DNA from: Chloroflexota bacterium
GTDB lineage: Bacteria > Chloroflexota > Limnocylindria > QHBO01
DNA: 64,000 bases
Direction: 5' to 3'
Assembly: GCA_038040195.1 (NCBI GenBank)
Contig: JBBPIR010000001.1
Span: forward strand, 207,661-271,660
Part shown: piece after piece, positions 43,466-52,680 of the stretch
How the letters are laid out: each line of letters starts with the position of its first letter
Numbering within the stretch: the stretch's first letter is position 1
The notes under the pieces: model-generated
What the model was told of the DNA's origin: nothing
Seen by the model: only the letters and a program-made list of their open reading frames with translations
Databases searched by the model: none
Translations under genes and position numbers: made by a program

Positions 43466-44706
43466 TCGGCCGGCACGCCAAACGGCCGCTGTATGTCTGA
43501 GCGGAACACACCCAGGCCCCAGGCGGCCAGGACCAGGAAGATGGACGCCAACACGGCGCCCAGGACGAATCCGGCCGGTGGCCCCAACAGCTGGGCCACC
43601 CCGCCCGCGAAGAGCCCGCCGAGGGGTCCCGAACCGGCGAATACCGTGACGTACAGGGCCATCACCCGACCCCGCAGCGCGTCGGGCACGGAGCGCTGGA
43701 CCGAGGCGTTGATGGTGTTGACCATGAGCATCGAGAACAGCCCGACCAGGGCCACCACCGGGTAGGCGATGGCCGGCACGCGGACCAGCCCCAGGACGAC
43801 CTCCGCGGCCAGGAACGCCACGCCGCCGCCCAGGATCAACCGCAGCCGCGGACGGCGATCGCCCATGAAGGCCAGCACCAGCGAGCCACCCAGCGACCCG
43901 ATGCCCATCACCGCAAACAGGGCCCCAAAGCCGGTGGCGTCCAGCCCCAGCGTGAAGCGCGCAAAGAGCGGGAGCAGGACCTGGAAGTTCATGGCGAAGA
44001 TGCTCATCCCGCCCAACAGGACCAGCAGCCACAGCACGTTCGGGTTGCCGACCGCGTAGCGCACGCCCTCGGCCAGGCTGAACCGGATGCTGGGCCGGAC
44101 CAATGGGACCGGCACACGGTGCAGGGTCGTACCGTCGATCAGCAGCAGGCAACCCAGGACCGCGGTGTAGGTCAGAGTGTTGACCCCGAAGTTGAAGGCG
44201 CTGCCGAACACGGCCAGGGCGACGCCGGCGATCGCGGGCCCTACCACGCGCGCCAGGTTGAACGATGCGCTGTTCAGGGCGATGGCCTGCAGCAGGTCCT
44301 CACGCGGCACGACCTCGGCCACGAACGACTGACGCACCGGCATGTCAAAGGCGCTGGTCACGCCCAGGATCAGTGCCAGGACCTGGATGTGCCAGATCTC
44401 GACCACGCCACTGAACGTGAGCCCGAACAGGGTGGCGGCCTGGAGCATGGCAAAGACCTGGGTGAGGAGCAGCAGGCCGCGCTTGTCGAACCGATCGGCC
44501 AGGACCCCGCCGATCGGGGCCAGGAACAGCGCCGGCGCGAACTGGAGGGCGATGACGGTTCCCACCTGGAAGGCCGATCCGCCCAGCTCCAGGACGAGCC
44601 ACGGCTGTGAGACGCTCTGCATCCAGGTCCCGATCAGGCTGACCACCTGGCCGGACCAGTAGAGCCGGAAGTTCGTATGCCGCAGCGCTCCGAAGCCGCG
44701 GCCCAT
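43462..44706 (-). CDS. MFS exporter (EntS/MFS_3-like)
   Basis: The 414-residue product starts FGALRHTNFRLYWSGQVVSLIGTWM, the hallmark of the MFS_3 group that includes the enterobactin exporter EntS, and has the ADRFDKRGLLL loop. Twelve helices are predicted. It lies 4 nt after the DUF885 gene. The substrate is unknown. Confidence 0.87.
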   Translation of the reverse strand: MGRGFGALRHTNFRLYWSGQVVSLIGTWMQSVSQPWLVLELGGSAFQVGTVIALQFAPALFLAPIGGVLADRFDKRGLLLLTQVFAMLQAATLFGLTFSGVVEIWHIQVLALILGVTSAFDMPVRQSFVAEVVPREDLLQAIALNSASFNLARVVGPAIAGVALAVFGSAFNFGVNTLTYTAVLGCLLLIDGTTLHRVPVPLVRPSIRFSLAEGVRYAVGNPNVLWLLVLLGGMSIFAMNFQVLLPLFARFTLGLDATGFGALFAVMGIGSLGGSLVLAFMGDRRPRLRLILGGGVAFLAAEVVLGLVRVPAIAYPVVALVGLFSMLMVNTINASVQRSVPDALRGRVMALYVTVFAGSGPLGGLFAGGVAQLLGPPAGFVLGAVLASIFLVLAAWGLGVFRSDIQRPFGVPAE

Positions 44707-44710
44707 GGGC

Positions 44711-46405
44711 TCAGGCGCCTCCGAACAGGATGTCGCGGATTACCGGCGTGGGCGGCGTGCCATGGGCCAGCACGGACTCCAGGAAGGGGCGCCAGCGGAA
44801 GGAGGTGCCCTCGGCCTGCGCCCGCCGCCGCGCCTCGCGCTCGAGTTCAGTGATCTCGGTGTAGCCCAGGAAGTACTCGCACAGCTGGGTGCTCGACAGG
44901 CGGGCCCGATCCCACTTGGCGGCCGCCTCGGACTCCTCCTGGAATCCCTGTTCGACCATGAGCTTCATCGCCTCCTCGCGCTCCATGGCGCCGGTGTGGA
45001 TGGCGATGTCCATCATCGTGTTGGTGATGGCCCGCAGGTAGAACTTCCAGTGGACCAGCATGAGGGCCGGGTCGTCGGCCCCGTAGCCGACGTCCATCAT
45101 GACCTGGGTCACGTACACCGCCCATCCCTCGGCGAAGACGCCGGACTGGAAGATGGCCCGCACCAGCGAGGGGCATCGGTTCGAGTACGCCAGCTGGAGG
45201 TAGTGGCCCGGCACCGCCTCGTGGATGGTGAGCAGGCGAAGCATCCGGGCGTTGTCCTCGCGCAGGTACGACGCGCGCTGCTCATCGGTCCAGTCGTCGG
45301 GCATGGGCGTGATGGCGAAGAAGCTGGACAGCCCGCGGTCCAGCGGCCCGGGCGGAATCAGCATGGCGCCTCCGAAGGAGCGCATGAACTCGGGGGTCCA
45401 CATGATCTCCAACGGTTCGTCCGCCAGGCCGATGAGCCCGATCTCGCGGCAGAAGGCCTCGATCCGCTCGTTCTCGGCGCGGCAGTACTCGAGCAGCTCG
45501 TCGGCGGCCGGGTGGTCCGCGGCGATGGCATCCAGGACGGCGCGGACTGCGACGTCGGGGTTGTCCGGCATGGGCTCCTTGCCCTTCCACGTCGGCCACA
45601 GTTCGCGGGCCAGGCGCTGCATCTCGGACCGCACCGCCTCGAAGGCCCCCAGCGCCCGCTCGCGCAGCTCGGACGGCTCCATCTCGACCCGCAGCGCGTG
45701 CCGGAACTTGGACCGGTACAGCGCCGTTCCCAACCGGAAATCCCCGGTCGCGTTTGGCAGCAGCTCGTCGCGGAGCCAGGCCCCGAATGCGTCGAGTGCC
45801 GTCTTGGCGTCCGCGGCGGCCGCCTCCAGCTCGGCGCGGAGCTCGGCCTGGACGGCGGAGTCCTCGATCTTGCCCGTCTCGGCGACCAGGGAGTCGGCCA
45901 GGTTGACGATGCCGGGCAGGCGCTCGATGGCCTTCTCGGTGTGGAACTGGGCCACCGGGCGCTCCCCGGGCTGGGACAGCGTGGCGCGCGCGGCCTCGAT
46001 CGCCGCCGGCAACCCGCGCAGCCGCGCAGCGCCGCTGCGCAGCCGCTCGGGGAGTGGCGCGAACGGCCGTGCCAGGAGCGCGAACAGGCCGTTCCCGAAC
46101 AGGTAGACGAAGACCAGCGGGTTCCAACGCTCCTCCTGGAGCGTCCCCTCGCTGAAGCGCATCGCGTCAGCCGCGCCGACCAGGATCCGGTGGTCGATGC
46201 GGTCGTCCCGCGACAGGGTGGTCGGATCGATGGCGCGCAGACGCTCCAGCGCCCCTTCGGCGAACGCCAGCCGGCCCGCCCGCCCGGCATCGGTCATGTC
46301 CGGCCACAGGCCGTCGTACTGGTGGTGCCCGATGTCGGTGGCATGCACCGGATGCAGGCGGAAGTACTCGGCCAGAAGCTCGTCAACCAGGGCGCGGAAT
46401 TCCAT
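44711..46405 (-). CDS. DUF885-family metalloprotein (putative peptidase)
   Basis: The 564-residue protein has the DUF885 landmarks: HPVHATDIGHHQYD near the start, LTIHEAVPGHYLQL carrying a HEXXXGH zinc site, FAEGWAVYVTQVM supplying a further Glu, and the Arg-rich terminal region. Members are thought to be zinc peptidases but few are characterised. There is no signal peptide from the start used (ATG 46405, with GAGGT 5 nt upstream). Confidence 0.85.
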   Translation of the reverse strand: MEFRALVDELLAEYFRLHPVHATDIGHHQYDGLWPDMTDAGRAGRLAFAEGALERLRAIDPTTLSRDDRIDHRILVGAADAMRFSEGTLQEERWNPLVFVYLFGNGLFALLARPFAPLPERLRSGAARLRGLPAAIEAARATLSQPGERPVAQFHTEKAIERLPGIVNLADSLVAETGKIEDSAVQAELRAELEAAAADAKTALDAFGAWLRDELLPNATGDFRLGTALYRSKFRHALRVEMEPSELRERALGAFEAVRSEMQRLARELWPTWKGKEPMPDNPDVAVRAVLDAIAADHPAADELLEYCRAENERIEAFCREIGLIGLADEPLEIMWTPEFMRSFGGAMLIPPGPLDRGLSSFFAITPMPDDWTDEQRASYLREDNARMLRLLTIHEAVPGHYLQLAYSNRCPSLVRAIFQSGVFAEGWAVYVTQVMMDVGYGADDPALMLVHWKFYLRAITNTMMDIAIHTGAMEREEAMKLMVEQGFQEESEAAAKWDRARLSSTQLCEYFLGYTEITELEREARRRAQAEGTSFRWRPFLESVLAHGTPPTPVIRDILFGGA

Positions 46406-46446
46406 CGCTACCTCGCGTGCGGGACGGGCCACTCATGGTAACGGCG

Positions 46447-46452
46447 TATCCT
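46447..46452 (+). promoter_or_regulatory. -10 box (TATCCT) of the M19 dipeptidase gene
   Basis: It ends 6 nt before the ATG at 46459, which supports that start over the in-frame ATG at 46435. Confidence 0.4.
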
Positions 46453-46458
46453 CCGCCG

Positions 46459-47604
46459 ATGCCAACCCCGGACGCGGATGACCTCCGGCGAGCGCGGGAA
46501 TTGCTGGCCCGCCACCCCCTCATCGACGGCCACAACGACCTGCCCTGGACGATCCGCAAATACCCAGCGGCGCCGGGAGATCTGGACGCATATGACCTGC
46601 ATCGCCCCGCCCCACCGCCTGGACAGACCGATCTGCCGCGTCTGCGAGCAGGTGGGGTAGGGGGCCAGTTCTGGTCGGTCTACGTCCCTGGGGAAGGCCC
46701 GGGCAGCCGCGCACTCCTCCAGCTCGAGCAGCTGGACCTGGCGCGCCGTCTGATCCAGCGCTATCCCGAGGAGCTGCAGCTGTGTCGCACCGCGGACGAG
46801 GTCGAGCAGGCCATGGGCGCGGGTCGGATCGCGTCATTGCTGGGAATGGAGGGTGGCCACGTCCTGGAGGGATCGCTGGGGGCGCTGCGGGCATTCTGGG
46901 AGCTCGGCGCGCGCTACCTGACCCTGACCCACAACACCACCAACGAGATTGGCGACTCGGCCACCGGCGAGCCCCAGCACGGTGGCCTGTCGCCGTTCGG
47001 GCGCCAGGTCGTGGCCGAGATGAACCGGCTGGGCATGCTGGTCGACCTGTCCCACGTGGCGACGTCGACCATGGCCGATGCGCTCGACGCCAGCCAGGCC
47101 CCGGTCATCTTCAGCCACTCGTCGGCGCGCGCGCTGTGCGACGTGGCGCGCAACGTGCCCGACGAGATCCTGCGCCGCGTGCCGGCCAACGGCGGGGTGG
47201 TGATGGTCACCTTTGTATCGGGGTTTGTCAGCCCTGAGGCGGCGGCGATCCTGGTTCCGGCCATCGCGGAGTTCTATCGGCGTGCGGCCGGCCTGACCGA
47301 CCTGGACGCCCGCCAGGCGCTCGAGGAGGAGATCATCGACTCGCTGGAGCCACCGAGCCCGCCCCTGAGCATGGTCGCCGATCACGTGGACCATGTGGCC
47401 ATGGTGGCCGGGCACGATCATGTCGGGATCGGCGGCGACTACGACGGCAACCGGTTCTGGCCCATCGGCCTGGAGGACGTCTCCGGCTACCCGCACCTGT
47501 TCGCCGAGCTGCTGCGTCGCGGCTGGACGGAGGACAACCTGGCCAGGTTGGCCAACGGCAACGTCCTGCGCGTCATGCGCGATGCGGAGTCGGTCGCCGG
47601 CTGA
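46459..47604 (+). CDS. Membrane-dipeptidase family M19 enzyme
   Basis: The 381-residue zinc dipeptidase shows the family ligands: His25 and Asp27 in IDGHNDLPW, bridging Glu131 in LLGMEGGHV, His in VDLSHV, and a further His in VIFSHSSARA; GIGGDYDG closes the barrel. There is no signal peptide, so it acts in the cytoplasm on dipeptides (possibly D-amino-acid or peptidoglycan-derived). It is divergent from the DUF885 gene and converges on a methyltransferase gene 2 nt away. Confidence 0.9.
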   Translation: MPTPDADDLRRARELLARHPLIDGHNDLPWTIRKYPAAPGDLDAYDLHRPAPPPGQTDLPRLRAGGVGGQFWSVYVPGEGPGSRALLQLEQLDLARRLIQRYPEELQLCRTADEVEQAMGAGRIASLLGMEGGHVLEGSLGALRAFWELGARYLTLTHNTTNEIGDSATGEPQHGGLSPFGRQVVAEMNRLGMLVDLSHVATSTMADALDASQAPVIFSHSSARALCDVARNVPDEILRRVPANGGVVMVTFVSGFVSPEAAAILVPAIAEFYRRAAGLTDLDARQALEEEIIDSLEPPSPPLSMVADHVDHVAMVAGHDHVGIGGDYDGNRFWPIGLEDVSGYPHLFAELLRRGWTEDNLARLANGNVLRVMRDAESVAG

Positions 47605-47606
47605 GC

Positions 47607-48998
47607 TCAGTCCGGGCGACGCTCCATCAGGAACAGCGTCCGCAGGCTGTCCGTAACCGGCGCCTCGTCAAGGGTGACGAAGCGCTCCCCGAACGCGGCC
47701 CGGAATCCGTCGAGGGAGTAGTCGGTGAAGATGTCACGCCGCGAGGCGAGCAGCTGCTGGACCATGGGGTCCTCGCGCGGCACGAACTCGACCACCAACC
47801 GACGCCCGGCCCGGGCGAGCACGTCCGCCAGGCGTGGGAGCGGCACGTTGTTGGCAATCACCAGGTGGTGGACGAGGGCCAGCGCCATGGCCACGTCGGC
47901 CGGGCCACGCTCGAGGAGGGACCGCCGCTCCTGGTGTGCCCAGCCCAGTGCCGGGCTGGGGTTTGTCAGGTCCATGACGAGGGGGAGGACCGAAGCGCGC
48001 GCATCGGGCGCCAGGTTGCGCCAGTGGTGCTCGACTACCGACGGGTCCTGGTCGAAGGCGATGACCTGGCGGCCCGGCCCAGCGGCCAGGTCGGAGTAGG
48101 TCCCAACGTTGGCGCCCAGGTCCCAGACGACCTGGCCGCCGGCGGCGGCCAGCATGCGCTCCACGATCTGGCGCTTCGATTCGGCCGCCTGCGGCGTGTA
48201 CGTCGAGTGGCGGGTGTACGACAGCCAGTGGCCGCCCGGCTCCAGGGGGAGCCCTTCAACGGTGCGACGGAGGCTGTCCAGGAGGGCCAGGTGGCGGGTG
48301 GCGGACATCGCCCGGCCCCGGCTTGGTGCGCTGGGCCCGGTGGCGGCGCTGGGAATCTGCATCTTCTGCGCGCGTCGGTTGGCGCCGGCGTGGAGGTGGA
48401 GGTGGGGCAGGAGCCCGCCGAATCGAGTCCGGCCCGGAAGCAGGCCCGCCGCCAGGTCCAGCGGCACACCGTCGATGAAGTCGCGGAGCAGGAGGCCACA
48501 CCGCAGGTCCCGGTGGGCCATCAGGGCCAGCGGGGCGAGGAAGTGCTTGCAAAACTGCTGGTAGGCCGGCCACGGGGCCGACGGGTCGGCCACCTCGAAA
48601 GAGAGGCTGTCAATCAGGATCGGTCGCCCACGGTCGAACTGGACGTTGTAGGCCGAGGCGTCGCGCAGCCACATCCCGACCCCGAGCGCTCGGCGCTGGA
48701 CCTCGAGGGTCAGGAGCGCCGCCTCGCGGAGCTGCGAGAAGGCCCACTCGTACGGATACGAGATGAGCGCAAGCTCACGGGGCTGAATCACGAACGCCGC
48801 GCCGGGGAGGGGGGCCAGGTCCAGCGGCGCCGGCGCGTGGCTGACCAGGAGCCCGTCATTGATAAGCGCCGCCGCCAGTCCACGCTCCTCGAAGGCGGTC
48901 CAGTCGGCGGTCGCCATGGGCTGAATGGCGCGGTACAGGACACCGTCGCGGCGAAAGACGTACCCGGAGGGGTCGCGGAAGGATGCGGGGTCGATCAT
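47607..48998 (-). CDS. Class I SAM-dependent methyltransferase with kinase-like N-terminal half
   Basis: The C-terminal 200 residues contain the AdoMet motif VVWDLGANVGTYSDLA, IAFDQDPSVV and LALVHHLVIANN. The N-terminal half has the motif LRDASAYNVQFDRGRPILIDSLSFE, which recalls the catalytic and metal segments of small-molecule kinases and occurs in NoeA-like nodulation proteins. ATG 48998 follows GAGCCGGGG. It probably pairs with the 65-aa membrane gene 39 nt upstream. The substrate is unknown, perhaps a surface glycan or lipid. Confidence 0.8.
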   Translation of the reverse strand: MIDPASFRDPSGYVFRRDGVLYRAIQPMATADWTAFEERGLAAALINDGLLVSHAPAPLDLAPLPGAAFVIQPRELALISYPYEWAFSQLREAALLTLEVQRRALGVGMWLRDASAYNVQFDRGRPILIDSLSFEVADPSAPWPAYQQFCKHFLAPLALMAHRDLRCGLLLRDFIDGVPLDLAAGLLPGRTRFGGLLPHLHLHAGANRRAQKMQIPSAATGPSAPSRGRAMSATRHLALLDSLRRTVEGLPLEPGGHWLSYTRHSTYTPQAAESKRQIVERMLAAAGGQVVWDLGANVGTYSDLAAGPGRQVIAFDQDPSVVEHHWRNLAPDARASVLPLVMDLTNPSPALGWAHQERRSLLERGPADVAMALALVHHLVIANNVPLPRLADVLARAGRRLVVEFVPREDPMVQQLLASRRDIFTDYSLDGFRAAFGERFVTLDEAPVTDSLRTLFLMERRPD

Positions 48999-49037
48999 CC
49001 CCGGCTCAGCGTGGGCGCCCGGCGGCGCCACCGGCTG

Positions 49038-49235
49038 TCAGCTGTGGCCGGGATTTGGCTTGTCAGACGAGCGGACCTTGGAAGGCGCCGGCTCGTCCAC
49101 ACGCTCACCTCGCAACCGATGCCAGAATCCGCCGATCGTGCGCCGGAAGACAAACGGGAGGGCCAAGATGGCGGCCAGCAGGGCCTGCAGGAGCAGGCTG
49201 CCCGACCCGGGGTCGATGTACCCGATGGGTGGCAT
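49038..49235 (-). CDS. 65-aa membrane protein with YIDPGSGSLLLQ motif
   Basis: The product begins MPPIGYIDPGSGSLLLQALL, then one hydrophobic helix and a basic segment (FRRTIGGFWHRLRG). The YIDPGSGS start is conserved in tiny proteins beside membrane sulfatase-like genes, here divergent. Role unknown; perhaps a subunit or chaperone of the surface-glycan enzymes next door. Confidence 0.7.
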   Translation of the reverse strand: MPPIGYIDPGSGSLLLQALLAAILALPFVFRRTIGGFWHRLRGERVDEPAPSKVRSSDKPNPGHS

Positions 49236-49261
49236 GGGCGATGAGGATGCCTCGGTGCGGC

Positions 49262-49267
49262 TAGTGT
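49262..49267 (+). promoter_or_regulatory. -10 box (TAGTGT) of the sulfatase-like gene
   Basis: It ends 7 nt before the ATG; there is no ribosome-binding site. Confidence 0.4.
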
Positions 49268-49274
49268 TTCGATC

Positions 49275-50849
49275 ATGTTAACCCCAGCCCCGGCCACCGG
49301 CGCAAGTAGCCGCTGGTGGTCCTGGCCCTGGCATGCGCTCCTGATCGCCGCGTTCCCGGTCCTGTTCCTGTTTGCCGGGAACGCGACCCAGCAGGTGACC
49401 CTCGATCCACTGTGGATTCCGCTGGCTATCTGCCTGGTAGGTGCCGCCACGCTGCTCCTGCTGTGCTTCGGCATCCGCCGCGACTGGGCCCGGGCCGGGC
49501 TCATGAGCAGCGCCCTGCTGGGACTGTTCTTCTCATTCGGGCATGTGTGGAACGTCGCCGACGAGTTCCTCCAGCAGCGCTGGCTCCTGGTGGCGCTCTG
49601 GGTGGTGTGGGGGGCAGCCCTCGTCCGGCTGGCATGGCATGGTGGACGCTGGGTGCGCCCGGCCACGCAGTTCCTGAACATCGCCACCGCCATCCTGGTC
49701 CTGTTCAACCTGTTCCGGATCGGCGAATACGTGGTCAGCACCCGCCTGTTCCCCGACACCACCGGTGAGGTTCCCACGGTCGCCGTTGGCGAGGCGGGCC
49801 GGCCCGACATCTACTACATCATCCTCGACCGCTACGCCGGGGACGAGACGTTGCGCGACGTATATGACTTCGACAACGGCCCATTCCTCGAGGCCCTCGA
49901 GGAACGCGGGTTCACCATCGCCCACGACTCGTGGGCCAACTACTTCAAGACCGCCCCGTCAGCGGTCAGCACGTTGAGCATGGACTACCTCGACCCGGAT
50001 CAATACAACCAGGTCACCCCTCACACGTTCGGCCCCATCCATGCGGCGCTCCAGCATCGGCTGGCAGCTCCGGCCGCCCTGAAGTCGCTGGGTTACGAGT
50101 ACGTCCACATCGCCAATTGGTGGCAGCCCAGCTCCAAGAACGTGGACGCCGACGTCATTTATCGGTACACCCAGTTCAGCCAGTTCAGCACGATCCTGGC
50201 CGCAACCACCATGCTGCTGGCCCTGACGCCGGAGGTGGGCGCCTCACCGGAGGAAAGCGATCCGGAGTCCATCACCTACCCGGAGCTCGCGCGGCGCCAC
50301 ATCCTGTACGGCTTCGACGCCATCAAGCAGGCCTCCCGTCGGGCGGGCCCGACGTTCACCTTCGCCCACCTGACGATTCCTCACTCGCCGTATGTGTTCA
50401 ACCCCGACGGATCCATGCCGACCGCCGCCGAGACCAAGGAGCGGAGCGACGGCGAGGAATATGTACTCCAGCTGGAGTACGCCAACCGCCGATCGTTGGA
50501 GGTCATCGACACGATCCTGGACGTGGAGCCGGGCCAGCCGGATCCGGTCATCATCCTCGCCGCGGACGAGGGCCCCTGGCCGCCCGGCTTCCGCGCCGAC
50601 CAGGAGGACTTCCAGTGGCTGGAGGCATCCGATGCCGACATCGCGTGGAAGTTCGGCATCCTGAACGCGTACCGGATGCCGGGCGTCGACCTTGAGGCCG
50701 AGGGCTTCTACGATGGGATCAGTCCCGTGAACGCATTCCGGATCCTGTTCAACGCCTACTTCGGCACGCATCTCGAGCTGCTGCCCGACGTGACGTATCT
50801 GTCCCCCGACTACGACCACATGTACGACTTCGTGGAGTACCCCCGCTAG
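49275..50849 (+). CDS. Membrane-bound sulfatase/alkaline-phosphatase superfamily protein
   Basis: Five hydrophobic helices (residues about 15-160) precede a large soluble domain that begins GRPDIYYIILDRYAGDETL, the metal-binding Asp region of the superfamily, followed by TAPSAVSTLSMDYL and FTFAHLTIPHSPYVF with its His. The plan is that of LTA-synthase-like or surface phosphotransferases with the active site outside the membrane. Its 3' end overlaps the convergent gene by 4 bp. Confidence 0.8.
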   Translation: MLTPAPATGASSRWWSWPWHALLIAAFPVLFLFAGNATQQVTLDPLWIPLAICLVGAATLLLLCFGIRRDWARAGLMSSALLGLFFSFGHVWNVADEFLQQRWLLVALWVVWGAALVRLAWHGGRWVRPATQFLNIATAILVLFNLFRIGEYVVSTRLFPDTTGEVPTVAVGEAGRPDIYYIILDRYAGDETLRDVYDFDNGPFLEALEERGFTIAHDSWANYFKTAPSAVSTLSMDYLDPDQYNQVTPHTFGPIHAALQHRLAAPAALKSLGYEYVHIANWWQPSSKNVDADVIYRYTQFSQFSTILAATTMLLALTPEVGASPEESDPESITYPELARRHILYGFDAIKQASRRAGPTFTFAHLTIPHSPYVFNPDGSMPTAAETKERSDGEEYVLQLEYANRRSLEVIDTILDVEPGQPDPVIILAADEGPWPPGFRADQEDFQWLEASDADIAWKFGILNAYRMPGVDLEAEGFYDGISPVNAFRILFNAYFGTHLELLPDVTYLSPDYDHMYDFVEYPR

Positions 50850-51655
50850 GGCGAGGCCGATGGCAGCGGGGTAGGAGTGGGCGGAGGCGGCGCGGTGGTG
50901 GGCCGCAGGAACGGCTGGCCCTCGGTGCCTGCCGCCACGTACCCGGTCACCGGTTCACCGCTCTGGATGACCACCGTCTCGACCCGATACCAGGCGAAGC
51001 CCTCGGCCACCTGGGCGGGCGCCAGGATGCGCACGACGTCGCCCGAGAACAGCGCGCCGATGACGGTGGCGGTGGGCGAGGGCGCGATCCGGACCCGGAC
51101 GCCGTCGGCGATCACCTCCGCATAGCCCCCGGCCGACAGGTCGGTGGGCGGGGTGGGGCTGGGGTCGTGGGTGAGCTCGATGGTGACCCGCACCTCGGTC
51201 TCGCACACCCGCGGTGGCAGGCTCCCGAAATCCCCGGGGGCCTCGGCTGCGTCCCAGCCGATGACGGTCCAGGTCAACGACCCGCGCTCGAGGTCCGGCG
51301 GTGCCGGATAGGCGTCGCCCGGGACGGGGGCGAGGGTGTAGGTGAAGCTGCCCGAGGGATCGCTGACGAAGTCCACGGCCGTGCCGGTGAGGACGAGGGT
51401 CATCCCCGAACTCCCCGGGAAGCCGGTGCCGGCCAGGAACACTATCGCGTCCTCCGCAAGACCCGTCTCAGGGTTCACCACGATCGTGGTGGGCGTGACG
51501 CTGACCTCGCACGAGAATCCTGCTGGCGAGGTGGGAGACGGGCTGGGCGTGGCAGTCGGACCGCGAGAGGAAACGGCCAACGCGTAGCCGATGGCCGCGG
51601 CGCCAATGCCCAGAACGACGGCCAGGGCCGCCACCAGGACCCGCCGCCGACTCAT
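50846..51655 (-). CDS. Exported protein with a bacterial SH3-like domain
   Basis: An N-terminal anchor (VLVAALAVVLGIGAAAIGYAL) leads to a Pro/Thr/Ser linker, a beta-rich middle domain (about 45-165) and an SH3-like domain (GVRVRIAPSPTATVIGALFSGD...GYVAAG) ending in a second Pro/Thr tail. Such SH3 domains bind cell wall. ATG overlaps the asd stop (ATGA). Confidence 0.75.
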   Translation of the reverse strand: MSRRRVLVAALAVVLGIGAAAIGYALAVSSRGPTATPSPSPTSPAGFSCEVSVTPTTIVVNPETGLAEDAIVFLAGTGFPGSSGMTLVLTGTAVDFVSDPSGSFTYTLAPVPGDAYPAPPDLERGSLTWTVIGWDAAEAPGDFGSLPPRVCETEVRVTIELTHDPSPTPPTDLSAGGYAEVIADGVRVRIAPSPTATVIGALFSGDVVRILAPAQVAEGFAWYRVETVVIQSGEPVTGYVAAGTEGQPFLRPTTAPPPPTPTPLPSASP

Positions 51656-52680
51656 CGGGGTGGCGGGAGCAACCCGCCGAATCGGGCTGGATCGACGGCC
51701 GCGGCGACCTGGATGGCGTTCAATGCGGCGCCCTTGCGCAGGTTGTCGCTGGCCAGGAACATCGCGAAGCCCCGTTCGCGGCCGGGAATGGCTCGCAGGC
51801 GCCCCACCAGCACCGGGTCGCGCCCCTCCACGTCGAGCGGCATGGGGTGGCGCTCAGAGCCATCGGCGGCCCTGTATTCGACTCCCGGCGCGTGGCGGAG
51901 CGCCTCCTCGAGCTCGGTCACGTTGGTCGGACGCCCGGTCCGGAAGTGGAGCGCGACGGAGTGGCCGGTGTGGACCGCGACGCGGACCGTGGTGGCGGCC
52001 ACGTCGAGCTCGGGCAGGTCAAGGATCTTGCGCAGCTCGGCACTGACCTTGCGTTCCTCCCCGCTCCAGCCGTCCGGGTCGAGGCGGTCGATCTGCGGGA
52101 CCACCGAGTCGGCAATCCGCCCGTGGAACGGCGAATCCGGCGCCGCAGCGCGGCCATCGCCCGCGCGCTCGGTGACGAAGGCATCCACGCCTGCTCGCCC
52201 GGCACCACTCACCGCCTGGTACGACGCCAGGTCGACGCTCTCCAGCCCGGCCAGGTCGCGGATCGGGGCGAGCGCCACGACGGCCGCCGCAGTCGTGCAA
52301 TTGGGATTCGCCACCAGGTGTCCGGCGTAGCCCGCCAGGACGCCGGCGTTGGCCTCGGGAACGACCAGCGGGACGCCCGGATCGAGCCGATACGCGCTCG
52401 AGTTGTCGATGATAAGCGGCACATCGCGCGCCGGACCCTCCACCAGCTGCCGCGACACATCGCCGTCGGTGGCCAGGAACAGGACCTCCAGCTTCGCGGC
52501 CGCATCGGCGTCGAGGACCCGGACCGGAACCTCGGTCCCGAGGTAAGCGACTCGCCCCTCCTCCGTGCCGAAGGCACGCAGCGAGCCGGCCGGCAGGCCG
52601 GCATCGGCCAGGATCGAGAGGAACACGCCACCGACCAGCCCGCGGGCCCCGGCGACGCCCACCACCGGCCAGTCAGGCAT
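51652..52680 (-). CDS. asd: Aspartate-semialdehyde dehydrogenase
   Basis: The enzyme makes aspartate semialdehyde, the branch point to lysine, threonine and methionine. The 342-residue product shows VGVAGARGLVGGVFLSIL (NADP loop), IIDNSSAYR, the catalytic Cys128 in ANPNCTTAAAV, and YQAVSGAG. Start ATG 52680 overlaps the end of hom by 8 nt. Confidence 0.93.
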   Translation of the reverse strand: MPDWPVVGVAGARGLVGGVFLSILADAGLPAGSLRAFGTEEGRVAYLGTEVPVRVLDADAAAKLEVLFLATDGDVSRQLVEGPARDVPLIIDNSSAYRLDPGVPLVVPEANAGVLAGYAGHLVANPNCTTAAAVVALAPIRDLAGLESVDLASYQAVSGAGRAGVDAFVTERAGDGRAAAPDSPFHGRIADSVVPQIDRLDPDGWSGEERKVSAELRKILDLPELDVAATTVRVAVHTGHSVALHFRTGRPTNVTELEEALRHAPGVEYRAADGSERHPMPLDVEGRDPVLVGRLRAIPGRERGFAMFLASDNLRKGAALNAIQVAAAVDPARFGGLLPPPR

